A stretch of DNA of 64,000 bases from NCBI GenBank assembly GCA_017979445.1, contig CM030706.1, positions 31,327,330 to 31,391,329 on the forward strand. The letters run 5' to 3'. Origin of the DNA: Akebia trifoliata (lineage: Eukaryota > Streptophyta > Magnoliopsida > Ranunculales > Lardizabalaceae). Position numbers and translations under genes: made by a program. Under the pieces are notes generated by a model that made no database searches, was not told where the DNA came from, and saw only the letters and a list, made by a program, of their open reading frames with translations. Shown here piece by piece: positions 45,300 through 57,682 of this stretch (positions within the stretch are counted from its first letter, which is position 1; each line of letters opens with the position of its first letter).

Positions 45300-45838
45300 A
45301 AAAATCATACAGATGTCTCAAGAACCTATTCATGTTGCTAAGAATCAAAAGTTATGGTACTTATCTTGAGCCATAAGCCAAAACCGTTGATCTGAGATTT
45401 TTGTTGGAGGTGTGTCTTTCACAATCCACGTGTTGATGAATCGAAGTGCGTAAACCCCAAAATAAAATTTTTAACTTTTAGATTCACTTTCTCTCTCCTC
45501 TATAATTGGATTGGCTAGGGTCTTAGTAATTGATGGAAATCATTATGTTCAGGACCTTATGAATGTGTTTTATACGTTTCTCGCTCTTATTCCATTATGG
45601 GGCATCGATACTTTTATATAGATGGAGATAGAGGGCCTAGATTCCTCTCTTTGTAAAATTCATAACCATCAATGTTTCTTACTAAACTTAAAAGAGCATA
45701 TATCGATATTGGGAATCGTCATTAATATTGACATCTTTAATATATATATAAAGAATCCTTGTGCAAGTAAAATTACTAAAACGTGTAGGTTAATAGGCCA
45801 GACGAATTTAATTATAATATTCTCCCACTTGGCCCATT
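45300..45838 (-). mobile_element. Putative 3' LTR and polypurine tract of the Ty1/copia element
   Basis: On the minus strand, CCAAGTGGGAGAATATT (about 45818-45834) looks like the AGTGGGAGA polypurine tract common in plant copia elements. It lies downstream of the RNase H remnant. After it comes a TATA-like CTATATAAAAGTATCG (near 45606-45621). The LTR ends are not certain. Confidence 0.45.
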
Positions 45839-46390
45839 AGACCTATTGTGTTAAAGTGAACTTTATTTTACAAAATAATTTTGAAAAGACTAATTTATGA
45901 TTCTATAAACAAAAATATTTTACACATGATTACGAATTTTAAAAACTTGACAATAATCCCAATATTTAAATAGATTTCATAATGTCATATTTCGACTAGA
46001 TACTAATGTGAGTCATTGCATTTGTATGTCATCTATATCATACTTCCTTCCATGTACCACACCATCAATACATTTTCTTCTATGATCTTTAATTGTACCC
46101 CTGTCATTTGTCTTGTCAAGACATTTTCTGTATAATTTAAATCTAAAATAGAATATGATTATAACATAAAGGGAAACATGAAATAAATAGAAACAAATTT
46201 TATTTAGTACTAATGTTAATGTCAATTACATAATCACTTCAAAATAACATATTCGAAATACATAAAAGATTTCTTCAAAAGACCCATTCTAATAACATGT
46301 TCTTTGTAAGCCTTTGGTGATAATCTCTTTTATCACTAAATTAACTATCATTTGAATGGTATTAATGTTCTCTATTGATACTAACTTTTT

Positions 46391-49300
46391 CTAGATTCTT
46401 TTTATAATCATAAAGTACTTAATCTCCATGTGTTTTGCACCATTCGAGTACGTTCCATTCTTAAAGAAAAAAATAGTTCCGGTATTATCACAATATATCT
46501 TCAGCGGCTTAGGCATAGAGTCGACAATCCCAAGTCCTAAGATAAAATTTTGTAACCATATAACATGACTCGTAATCTCAAAACATGTCACAAATTCAAC
46601 CTCCATAGTGGATAAAACATTAATGTTCTACTTCACGCTCCTCCACGAGATAACTCAACTTGTTAGTAGCAATAAAAAAACCCGATATAGACTTCCTGCT
46701 ATCATAGTATCTGAAAAAAATATGAATTTAAATACCTAATCCTATAAATGAACATATAGTCATTCGTTCGTCATAGATAACTCATAATTTTCTTTGTAGC
46801 TTTCCAATGTTCCATCCTTGGGTTACTTTGATATTTACCTAACATTCTAACTACAAAATTGATATCCGATCTGGTACATGTCTAAGCATACAATAACCAC
46901 TAACAACTGAAGGGTGTAGAATGTACTTCATTTGCTCTCTTTTTAAATCAGTTTGCAGATATTGCATCAAGTTGAACTTATTTCTGTTTGAGACAACCAT
47001 AATAATCATTTGAAATCGATTCCTAAATATTTTTTTGCCAGTGACATATGTTGCCTTACCCATATCAACCATCTTGAAATTCTTAGTGAGATAATTCTTG
47101 GTTTCATACAACAAACCAAGATCCTTACTAACTAACAAAATATCATTCACGTACAGGACTAATATAATAAACTTGTTCCCACTGATATTTAGATATATAC
47201 ACTAATCAACAGTATTTTCCTTAAATCCAAATGAGATAATGATATCATTAGACTTTATATATCATTATCTTGAAGTTTGTTTAAGTCCATAAATGGATTT
47301 CTTAAGTCTGTAGGTTAACTTTTCTTTTCTTTTTTCTATGAACCCTTTAGGTTGTTCCATGTGAATTTCTTCATCCACACTCTTATTTAAGAAAGTTATT
47401 TTTACATCCATTTGATGTAACTCCAAATCATAATGAGCCACTAATGTCATAATAATTTTTAGTGAGTTTTTTTTTTAAAACTGAAGAGAAAGTCTCGGTG
47501 TAATCGATACATTTCTTCTAAGTAAAACCTTTGACCACAAATTTTACTTTAAATCGTTCGTCGCGGTTGATCTTGAAAACTCATATATAGCTAACTTTCT
47601 TACTTTTAAAAGGCAATTTGATGAGATCCCAAACAAGGTTATGATTTATAGATTTTAACTCTTTTTTACGACATCCATCCACTTAGAAGAATCATTATTT
47701 TTCATTACTTGTGATAACTTAACCGAATCTTTATTTATCCTAATATTATAATCAAATTCCTATAAATACACCATGTACTCATCTGAAATGATAGGTCTCT
47801 TTTCTTTGAGAAATCTTCTCAGAACTATCGTTGGTGAATCTTTAATTATAATGGTTGAATCTTGATGGAGTGGTAAATCAACTCGTTCTAACTGTTATTC
47901 ATTCTCCTCAAGTTGTTAAACAGATTGAGAATCAATAGTTTCTTAAAGGTTAGAGGTAATAGGATATCCACTCTTACTTCTTCAAGAGTTATTTTACTTG
48001 GTTTTACGCTCCTACTAATCTCACTATTTTTTAAGAATTTGACATTTTCGATTTCAACTATTCTCGTATTGTGATTAAGGCAATAGAATTTGTATTCTTT
48101 AAACTTTTCTAAATAACCAATGAAATATCCAGAAATGTTCTTGGGATCAAATTTTCTTTCTTGTGGATTATAAAGCATTGCTTTCGTTGGGCAATTCCAA
48201 ACATGTAAAATGTCTTAAACTAGGTTTCCTATCAGTCCATAACTCAAAATAAATTTTAAGAACTGTCTTGCTAAGAACTCTGTTTAAAATATATATTACA
48301 ATCTTTAATGCTTCTCCCTATAACAAATTTTGAAACTGTCGAAATACTCAACATACTTTTAACCATATCCATAAGTATAGGATTACACCTTTCAACTACA
48401 CCATTTTGGTGAGGTGTGTCAGCTATTATATACTATGCACAAATACCTAAATTTTTTAGAAATTTAGTAAAAGGACCAGGATCTGACTTGATTCATTAAA
48501 TTTATCATAGTATTCACCTCCTCTATCTGACTTAACTATTTTAACATTCCTATCTAACTATCTTTCTACCTCAGTTATAAATATTTAAAGGATATCTATA
48601 GATTGAGATTTTTCACATATCAGATAAACATAATTAAACCAAGGAGATCGTCTATAAAGATGATGAAATATCTTTCTCTACTCAGACATGTAGTGGGAAA
48701 GGGTGCACAAATGTCAATATGTATGATCTCAAGAAATTATTTACTTCTTGTAGCTCTTTTCTTGGTATGTTTGATTTGTTTTCCTTTAATGTAATTCACA
48801 CATATTGAAAATTTTGTGAAGTCTAAATTATATAAAACTTTGTCCTTCACTAATTTCTCTATCCTAGTTCTGGAAATGTGTCCCAAACATTTATGCTACA
48901 AGATTAAGGAATTTTCATTTATCAAGTCATGTTTCAAACCATTATTTAAATACAAGAAAACTAAATACTAGGCATAATAAAAATTCAAATTAATTTTATA
49001 TAAACCGTCAATTAAAATCATAAATCCTACAAAAAGTGAATGTAAAATAATTTTTATCGTTCATACTCAAAAGAAATCGAGTAACTTAAACTATCTAATC
49101 TAGATAACGAAATCAAATTCCTAAATATGGTAGAAACATAAAAGATGATCTTCAGATCCATCTGATAACCAATCTCCAATACCAAGCAATAAATTCTTAC
49201 AATTAGCACTAGCATTTCGAGATAATTTATTATGAAGATGGACCTTTACTTTGTATTGACTTTCTACTTAAAAGAAATCCCTACATCGAATTCGTAATAT

Positions 49301-50056
49301 AAGTTGTGACTTCAAAATCAATCCACCAAATATTTGAAGAAATTTCAGCTAAGTTTGATTTATAACATACACACAAAAAACATATATTTCTTTTCAAACT
49401 AATTTCTATGTTTTGCGTAGTCTTTTTTTATGTGTCCAACTTTGTCACAAAAGTAGCACTTGATACCATTATTGTTCTTCCCTTCAACCTATTTGCATTT
49501 ATAGGTACTTTTTTCCCTAATGAGTTCTTTTATTTCTTTGACTTTCCTCATTTGTTTCTTACTCCTTGAATCATCACAAAAGTAGGTTGTTTTTCTTTTT
49601 GTCTCAATCTCGTCTCCTGTTTAATGCACATATTAGATAGTTCGTTCACGCTCTACTCTTATTCTTCTTTATGTTATAGTAGATCTTGAAGGGATCGAAT
49701 TGAGTTGGGAGAGAGTTGATGATAAATTGTACCAGAAAATAATCATCTGTGCTCATTCTTAATGTTCTAAGTTTTACAATCTTATTTGTCATGTTGAGGA
49801 TATGACCTTGAATTCCTCGTGTCCTATCGTATTTCATAATTATCAATTCAACCATCAAAGTACCTACAAATGATTTATAAATAGACTTAAACTTTTCTTT
49901 CACATTTTTCAAATACTTTCATATACTATCAGTCAGAGGTAAGGATGTTTTGATGTTGTTAGCAATTGTCATCCTCATAAATATTAAATTAAATTTATTC
50001 GATCTTTTTCAAATAAGAAGTAAATTCTCTTATTCTACCGTACTATTCTTAACAAG
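46391..50056 (-). pseudogene. Ty1/copia gag-pol, degenerate
   Basis: Read right to left: gag (MELIIMKY-like frame at 49646-49912, with VQFIINSLP), a zinc knuckle at about 49420-49470 where the last cysteine is tyrosine (CYFCDKVGHIKKDY), integrase C-terminal region (NISGYFIGYLEKFKEYKFYC, 47888-48178), RT (QMDVKITFLN, KKSIYGLKQTSR, 47265-47450). The RT catalytic box reads YVND instead of YVDD at 47142-47153. RNase H follows (EVEFVTCFEITSHVIWLQNF, KIYCDNTGTIFF, 46391-46606). Gag-IN-RT-RH order is Ty1/copia. Many stops; dead. Confidence 0.88.
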
Positions 50057-50061
50057 GTATG

Positions 50062-53041
50062 TGTAAAACCCCGAATTTTTAATTCGTATCTCGAGGAAAA
50101 AAATAAATAATAGAATTTTAAGAAAATCTTGAAAGTAGGACTTAGGGGTAAAACTTTAGGATGTTTCTGATAATTTTTAATGGAATCTGACCTCACCATT
50201 AGATTCAAAATGATCGAAAAATATAGTTTAGCCTGTAAGCACGCTCAAATGCGAGTCCGAATATAAAAGTTGCAAAATCCTCGATTACCGAGTCGGACTA
50301 GGCCAAACTAGTAAATTTTTGTTAGAGCAAGAATTGTTAAGATTTGATTACACCATTGGATTCGTAACAAAAAATTATTAAAAATAAACTATTTATTTGT
50401 CATTTTTGGAGATCAGGAAGTCGAATTATCATCAAAAACGAAAACGACATCAAGTTTAGGGGTCACCTCAGGCCAAAAATGTAAATTTTTGTTAGAGATA
50501 TAATTTATAGAAATTGACTATACCATTAGATCCGGAACGAAAAATTAGGCGAAATAGAGTATTCATTCGTCATTTTTGAAATCCGGACAGTCAAGTTATC
50601 GTCGATCGAAACAATAGGCGAAATACCGATTTCGTCCCAAATTTTATATAAATAAAATTAAATTTTTTTTTAAAACTCATCTTCCCCAATGCGTCCATAC
50701 AGCCGAGACATATAAAAACGAAAATTTTTTTTCTCTTCGATCTTCCACCTTAAATCTCTCACAAACGGCTCGCCGTCGACGATCAACGTAGAAGGGAGAA
50801 ATGTCCGCAGCTACGTTCTCCACAAAACTCACCCAACATTTCTTCGTTTCACTTTTTATTTCATCCAATATCGTCAAAAATCAACCGTACGTATATACGG
50901 AGATTTCGTAACTTCGATATCGGATTTGCCGCAGAAGGGAGAATGGATGAGCACATCGAGATCTTCAAAACCACCGGGCCGGTTTCGAAAATCAGCCGCT
51001 TCGAAGTTCGGTTCGTCTCGATTTTTGCGCCAATCACCTCGATTTTCGCGCACACGCTTCGATCCTTTCGCCTAGAAATTGTAAGGAACTCTCAATTTCT
51101 ATTAGTAATCGTAGATTGTGAAAATTGCATTTAGGATTTTATCGAAAAAGTTTTGGATATATTTCCAAAATATAGAATTCTTTTGTTATTTCAAAAAATT
51201 CACGCCAAAAATTTCATGTTTGATATGTTTAATTGTATTTTTAACAAATTATATGTGGGTAGAGTATTATAACGGGTTATTTCCATAAATTGGGTCTTGT
51301 GCACTGCTCGGACCCCGTTTTGATATAAAAATTGTATTCTTTTCCAATATTATTGATAGAAATAAATTCTATAGTTGGAAAATGTGATTTAATATTCAAT
51401 GAACTCATATTGAGTTGATGAATATTAGAAAATGAATATTTTATTGAAAAGATTGAAAGTTGTAAAAATCGAAAAAAGGAAAAAAGGATATGAAACGATA
51501 AAATGTCAGAGTCACACCCGAGGGGTGATGTCTGCATTTTATGTTGTTGTGTTGTGTGTAGGTTGGTGAACAGATATCCAGGGATAATATTGTTGGTTGC
51601 ATGTTTATTTAAATTTCTGTTAGCACGAGGTGTTATTTTACTTTCAGTTATGTTATTTATTTTAGGCCGGGTGGTTACACTTGCATGGTAGGAAACTGGA
51701 TATCTATTCTCAATCTTGTATTATTAATTTCTCTTTTGTTTTCAAATGAAAATAATATATATATGTAACTATTTTGTGAGCTGTTAAAGAGTTTGTGAAT
51801 GCCTGAAGGGATAGTGCGTCATATCATCCGGAGTGGTGTACTATCCTGGGATGTACAGTAGGGACCACCAAGCTCATACGTGGTATGGGACACGTATGAG
51901 AGTGGAGTCACAACTGGAATCCGGGTTTATTCCTCTCTATCTTTACCAGTGAACTTGTACTGTAAAGGTGGTCGTATACAAATAATTTGTATATTTGGGA
52001 ATCACATGTACGTCTGATAGGCATAGACGAAGATGATTAGTTAGTGATCACTAACAATCTATAGTAGTCGAACGTTCTGACACATCGAAAAGAGACCCAT
52101 TGCTTACGGTCACGTCAAACGGCCAGCCTGAGCCGGATAAATGGTTAATCAAGCGTAGTAAGTGCAGCGACCGGCCACAAAATCAGGAACTAAAAGCCAG
52201 AGAGAAATTGTAACATCATGTCCCGATTGGGAGCGATCCAGTCGTGAATCCCAACACTCTAATTCCAATACTCCACCATTGTGTATTATGTATCTGTTGC
52301 TTATTTTGATATATAAAATGAAATCCATGTTTAATGTTTCCATTTGATCAATTAGATTTGTATAAAAAGAGAATGTTATAGTAAGTAATGATGATTGATG
52401 TAATGTGAGTTTTAAAATGTTTAGTTGTTCATCCCTAACTATATGTACCAATTAATCATAGTTTCTTCTTTAAAACTTTGTATATTTTAAAATGATTCAG
52501 TATGTTTATTCGTTCATGTAAGGAGAGGTTATTGACAGAAATTGTTTTCTTCCTTACTGGGAAACCATTGTTACTCACCCTTTTCTTCTCCATTTTTTTT
52601 TAGTTTCAGATCTAAAGCTTGGCGAGACAAGTATAGAGCACGAGTGAGAATCATCTGGTGGGTCAGATAGACAGCAAGAGTTCGTCACTTGGTGAGTATT
52701 GGGGCTACATCCCTCTAGTGGTGTTAGTTTGTCTAGGTAATATTATAGATTTTGTTTTGAGCGTTAGGACTTTTGTTAGAGTAAGAAATATTTGTATAAT
52801 TCTGTATTCTGGTTATTCTTCCGTACTCTGATCTTTCGTTCGTTATTAGACGTATATAGGCTTCCGCTAGTATTACATTTTATTTGTTTATATGCAGGAT
52901 TGTATGTCGTTTATCAGGTGCATGTTATACGCCTTGGAATGCTAACATAAACAGAAGAGACCATGCCGAAATTTCAAGGTGTCACCTACTACTTCAAGAT
53001 CTGACATGGGGATTTGTGTTAGTGTTCGGCGGGGCGCCACA
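50062..53041 (+). mobile_element. Solo LTR B (2980 bp) inside the copia element
   Basis: Begins TGTAAAACCCCGA and ends GGCGGGGCGCCACA, with a perfect GTATG target duplication at 50057-50061 and 53042-53046. TATA-like TATATAAA is at 50645-50652. It aligns along its whole length with LTR A, apart from A's MITE and extra 171-bp unit. Copia sequence resumes behind it (primer-binding site at 53083-53094), so it inserted between the copia leader and gag. Open frames inside (for example 51277-51537) are shared by A and B only as LTR sequence, not as genes. Confidence 0.93.
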
Positions 53042-53082
53042 GTATGTAGGTTTTACAGAACACTTAGAGTGAATTGAATGTG

Positions 53083-53094
53083 CTTATACCATTT
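53083..53094 (-). other. Likely primer-binding site of the copia element
   Basis: The minus strand reads TGGTATAAGCAC, close to the initiator-Met tRNA complement TGGTATCAGAGC used by most plant copia elements. It lies on the gag side of the element, separated from gag by solo LTR B, exactly where a 5' leader is expected. A 5' LTR at higher coordinates is expected, but I could not match it to 45300-45838. Confidence 0.5.
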
Positions 53095-53099
53095 TTCGA

Positions 53100-53810
53100 A
53101 AAAATTAATCTGATAAGTATTGAGACGATATATGCATAAGAGTCCAATGAACTGATAACTGAAATTAAATAAGGACAATGCTCTAATAAGTGCATTGAGT
53201 TTTATTTGATAATAATATACTCATTAATATCATATAAATTTTTCATTTTTGTGTTAAACTAGGTATATTTATTGTTCAGTCATTTTAGGATAATAAATTA
53301 ATTTAGTTATCATGTAAGGCTAACATAATTTATTACGTCAATTTTTGTTATTTTTGGGTATCCAACTCTAGTTTTTTTAAATTCATGTAAATTATATTAC
53401 CTTATCGAGATTTTAATTAATTAACTGAATTCTCCTTTGAACTAATATCATTATCTAATTGAGTCTGCAATCGTAAATATTATTGTTGTTTAATTTCTCC
53501 CAATGACTAAAATTTAATATAATTTAAATATTCCATAAATTTTACTAATTTAGACTACTTTGGTGGCTACAAAATTAATAGAATTTATCATATATAAATT
53601 GTCAAATAATATATACCAGACTTTTAGGTTATACTAAAAGATTCCAACAACAATAATATTGCATAAATTTTTTTTATTATGAAAACTTATAAAACAAGAA
53701 ATATTCTTTTAATAACAATTAAGATTATGTAGTTACAATTAATTGTTCAAAATTAACATAATCATTATATATTATCTAATAAGTATGATCTTAAAACATA
53801 ATTGAAATCT
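53100..53810. other. AT-rich DNA, possibly decayed copia 5' LTR
   Basis: No coding or RNA signal. Position next to the primer-binding site suggests LTR remains, but no sequence match supports it. Confidence 0.35.
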
Positions 53811-54155
53811 ATGGAAGTTAAACTCAAAAATCGAAAATCTTGTGCCAATATAAAAAGATTTAGAACGAAAATTTGAATCAATATAGAAATATTCAAAATA
53901 AAAAATTGAACCAATTATAGAAATATTCAAAATAAAATTTTGAATCAATATAGAAATATTCAAAATAGAAAATCTGAATCAATATAAAAAGATTCAAAAT
54001 AAAAAATCTAAACCAATATAAATGACATCAAAAATCGAAATTTGATTAATATAATTAGATTCAAAAAATGAAAATCTGAATCAATATTAAAATATTCAAA
54101 ATCAAAAATCTGAACCCAATATAAATGATTTAAAACAAATATCTAAATCAATGTA
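53811..54155 (-). repeat. AT-rich ~34-bp minisatellite (~10 units)
   Basis: The unit resembles GAATCAATATAGAAATATTC plus AAAATAAAAAATCT. Many units carry the small inverted pair GAATC/GATTC or GAATA/TATTC. It lies downstream of the hAT transposase relative to its transcription and may be subterminal repeat DNA of that transposon. Confidence 0.8.
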
Positions 54156-55319
54156 GTACGTGCACATGGTTCGGATTTTGGTAAAATTGAAATTTAACTA
54201 AACATGATTGGTTCTACAAATTCGGAACCGAAGAACCAATCCTAACCAACTTTATTTCGGATCGGTTTTCGATTCTCATACTTATTGTTTTTAATAGTAA
54301 AATTAAAATAGTTAAAACTTAAAACTAAACAAAATAAATATTAAACAAAACATCACACATAACACATAACACATATAAATAAAACATGAATATATTTATT
54401 ATTTCAACAAAAACAAAGCATTATGCATAACACATTAAAAATAAAAATTATGAAAAAATTAGAAAATAAAAATCATTTAACACTTACCTTGTAAGGGATG
54501 ATTGAAGATCAAAATCATTCTTAAAATCAAATGTTGATTGTTGCTTGTTTAAAGTCAAATTCATCATCAATAAAAAAAATATATCAATCTATAACAATAT
54601 AAAGAAGACAATTATGTATTTATGTTAATTAATATTAAATATTAGAAAGTAAAAAACATTAAATGAATAAAAAAATTCACAACCATCAACGATTTTAATT
54701 AAAAGATATAACAAAAATAAATAAGTATGAAAAAAAAATATAGTAATCAAGCAAATAAATAATAGAAAATAAATAAGTGAATAAATATTTAATCACAATT
54801 ATGTTTATGTCAATTCAACTTGAACTCCATAAATAAATTCAAATAAGAATCATCCATCAAACAAAACAAATATCTCACACAAAAAATTAAATACCATCAT
54901 AAATATATGTCTTATATAATATAAGTCAATCCAAAATAAAACTTAAAAATAAAATCAAGAAATTCAATTCTTTGTCTTCTTTTATGCTACAATCCATAAG
55001 ATCTAAAAATAGACAAATCATAGATTCATTATTAAATAGGTATTTAAAGATCAATTTATTTCATATAATTTTAGAAAAGTAATGTATTTATAATCGTAAA
55101 TGAAGAGGCATTTAAAAATCAACTAATCACTAAGTAGATGAAAATATGTCATCATTTGTAATGACTGTAAAAATAAAATGAAATGAATTTTCATTAAATA
55201 GAAGTACTATAATTTTATACATGAGTAAAATGATAAAACAACAAAAATAAAAGGTTACCTGACTCAAATTCTTCAAACTCCTCTAGCATTTCTTCAACAT
55301 CAATTGAAAAAAATGAAGC
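54156..55319. other. AT-rich DNA between minisatellite and hAT transposase
   Basis: Only a short GC-richer patch at 54164-54280 (GGTTCGGATTTTGG, CGGAACCGAAGAACC, CGGATCGGTTTTCGA) stands out; such CGGTTCGG-type phrases are common in plant MITE debris. Otherwise A/T-rich without open frames of note. Confidence 0.4.
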
Positions 55320-57300
55320 ACATAACTAATATTTTTCATAAATCAAGTATTCCACCAGTTTTAAGGTTAGGGAGCTTCGAAATTGATATAGTATGTGATC
55401 CCCGATATTAAAAGCACTCTCAGAAACAACAGTAGAAACATGAATGGATAATAAATCTTATGCCACCTTATAAAGTATGGGATATTTGGAAGAATTCATT
55501 TTCCATCAATTCAAAATTTCAAAGATCAAAATTTTTTTTACACTATTTCTTCCAAATATTTATCCACTTCTGATTTGCATTCCACACTTTCTTCTTTTTT
55601 TTATTTGTGTTAGAAACTTGGATTGGAGATACTTCATTTACACACTAACCTTATTAATTGGTCAATCAAAATCAATCTATTTTGAATTCTGAGTAAAATC
55701 AGATAAAGAAACAACTAAAGTTGAATCATAAAGTTAATATTATTAAAAAAATTGATTCATTGTTTCTCTTACCTTCTTAGCCAAGCCATCAACCTTCGTG
55801 GGTGTATAAAAGTTTGAGTAATAAAATTTGACATACCTCAACTTATAACAAGAATCTAACACCGTCGCAACCAATAGCATCAAATTTACTTTATCAATGT
55901 TCCTCCAATATTTATTAAAATTTTCCTTCATCTTTATTGACATGGAACTCAAGCAACGATCAATACTTTTAAACCAATCAAAAATAATGCTTTCAATTGC
56001 ACAAACTTCATAAAAATACGTATTAACAGTTACATACAACAAACTTGACATGTTTTTAGAAGCTTCATAAAAAATTTATAAAAACGTAATTATTACCCAA
56101 GTATAATTTCAATCTTCTTTGGTGGGAAGTCCATTTTTTAAGTCTGATTCTTGTTTTTCCAATCATTTAAATTCTTTTTGAAACTTTACTACAGTATCCA
56201 ACATAAGGTATATTGAATTATACCTAGTTGAAATATCAAGAACCAAAGAACTCCTACATATGATTCTTTCTTAGTTAACACACTTCTTGAATTATTAAGC
56301 TCTTGTCGAACAATTTCTAATGTATTTTACAACACCACAAATTTTAACAATTGAATTATGCACATCATTCATCTTATCCTTTATAATCAAATTCAATATA
56401 TGCGCACAACAACTCATATGCAAGAACTTGCCGTCTAAAATGCAACCATATTTTTTATTTAATTTTCTCTTCATGTATCTCACAACAACATCGTTGGAAC
56501 TTGTATTATCAATCATAATAGTGCAGAAATTATTTATACCCCATTTAAACAAATATAAATCGATCATTTTACTAATTTTTTCTCTTTTATGACTTGTAGC
56601 TACACAAAAATTAATTATCCTTTTATGTAATTTTCAATCTTTATTTATAGCAATAAGACACATTTATGAGATATTTTGTAAAGAAGTCCATAAATCTGTT
56701 GTGAAAGAAACTTTATGCACAGAACTATTCAACAAGTTCTTCAATTTCTCTCAACTACATACAATTATAAACAATATCTTGCCACCGTAGTACAAGATAC
56801 TAACTCAAATTTAGGTTGCAACACACTTAAAAAGAATCAAAATCTTTTACGCTCAACAATCTTAAAAGTAACTCATCAATAATAATCATTCTAGTTAAGA
56901 CATCTCTACACAACTCTTGATCAAATTTTCAAACGGTAAGACTACTATCTTCTTCTTGTCCTATATTTTGAAATGATAAAAGTTTTTACCTTTTATAATC
57001 TTTGTATTAATACTTGGAACATTTACTCAAATATTTTCTTAATTTTGTAGTCTCGTTAGCACTTGAATATTCATAATTTGTACCACAACATTTACATTTA
57101 ACCCTTTCTATCTTTTCTCTTTTATCAATTTTTATTTTGATAAAATGATTCTAAACATCAGATTTTGATCTATGAGACTTCTTTTGAGTGGGACTTACCC
57201 CTATTTTTGAGGTTGCAGTGTCATTGCCAATTGTAGAATTATGAACAACAACTGGTTCAATATTAAAAGTTGAAACGTTCGTGTCTCCGATACTTGACAT
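55320..57300 (-). pseudogene. hAT-superfamily transposase (BED zinc finger type), dead
   Basis: The start ATG is at 57298-57300 (minus). After ~50 codons a TAG at 57151-57153 replaces the usual Trp of the BED region (SHRSKSDV stop NHF). The zinc finger (KCKCCGTNYEY...LRKYLSKC, about 57050-57120) has lost its histidine (Tyr). The core follows with WGINNFCTIMIDNTSSNDVVV and LHMSCCAHILNLIIKD (56295-56567), then MSIKMKENFNKYW, LLVATVLDSCYKL (55743-56051). The C-terminal hATC dimerisation segment (VSTVVSESAF, about 55395-55425) completes the domain order. Several stops and frameshifts. Related to Ac/RICESLEEPER-type proteins. Terminal inverted repeats were not found. Confidence 0.87.
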
Positions 57301-57682
57301 CTAACAAAAATAACAAACCCTTAGTCTGATCTTATATCAATCTACCAATGCATACAAAATTACTGAAATTTATTTTAAAAAATAAAAATTCCATAGATAT
57401 TTCAAGTAGGGTAGTGATCGATAGAAAAATTCTTATAATTTAAAGATTCGTAATTAATGAAAAGAGAAATAAAAAAAAATTAGAATCATATTAAAATATG
57501 AGTGTGACACAAAATACTTATAAAATTCAATAAAAATGAAGTTGAAATTCATTAGGAGAAAATCGTTATTTTTTAAAATTTATTGTTAAAAAACATATAA
57601 AAATTAGTACAATGAGATTACCGCACAACATCAAAAATGAGAAATGAGTGGTTACATTGATTTGAATGAATATAAGCATAAT

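Noticed and set aside
53772..53963. Small minus-strand frame with repeated FYIDSNF-like residues
   Set aside because: It is the translation of the AT-rich 34-bp minisatellite.
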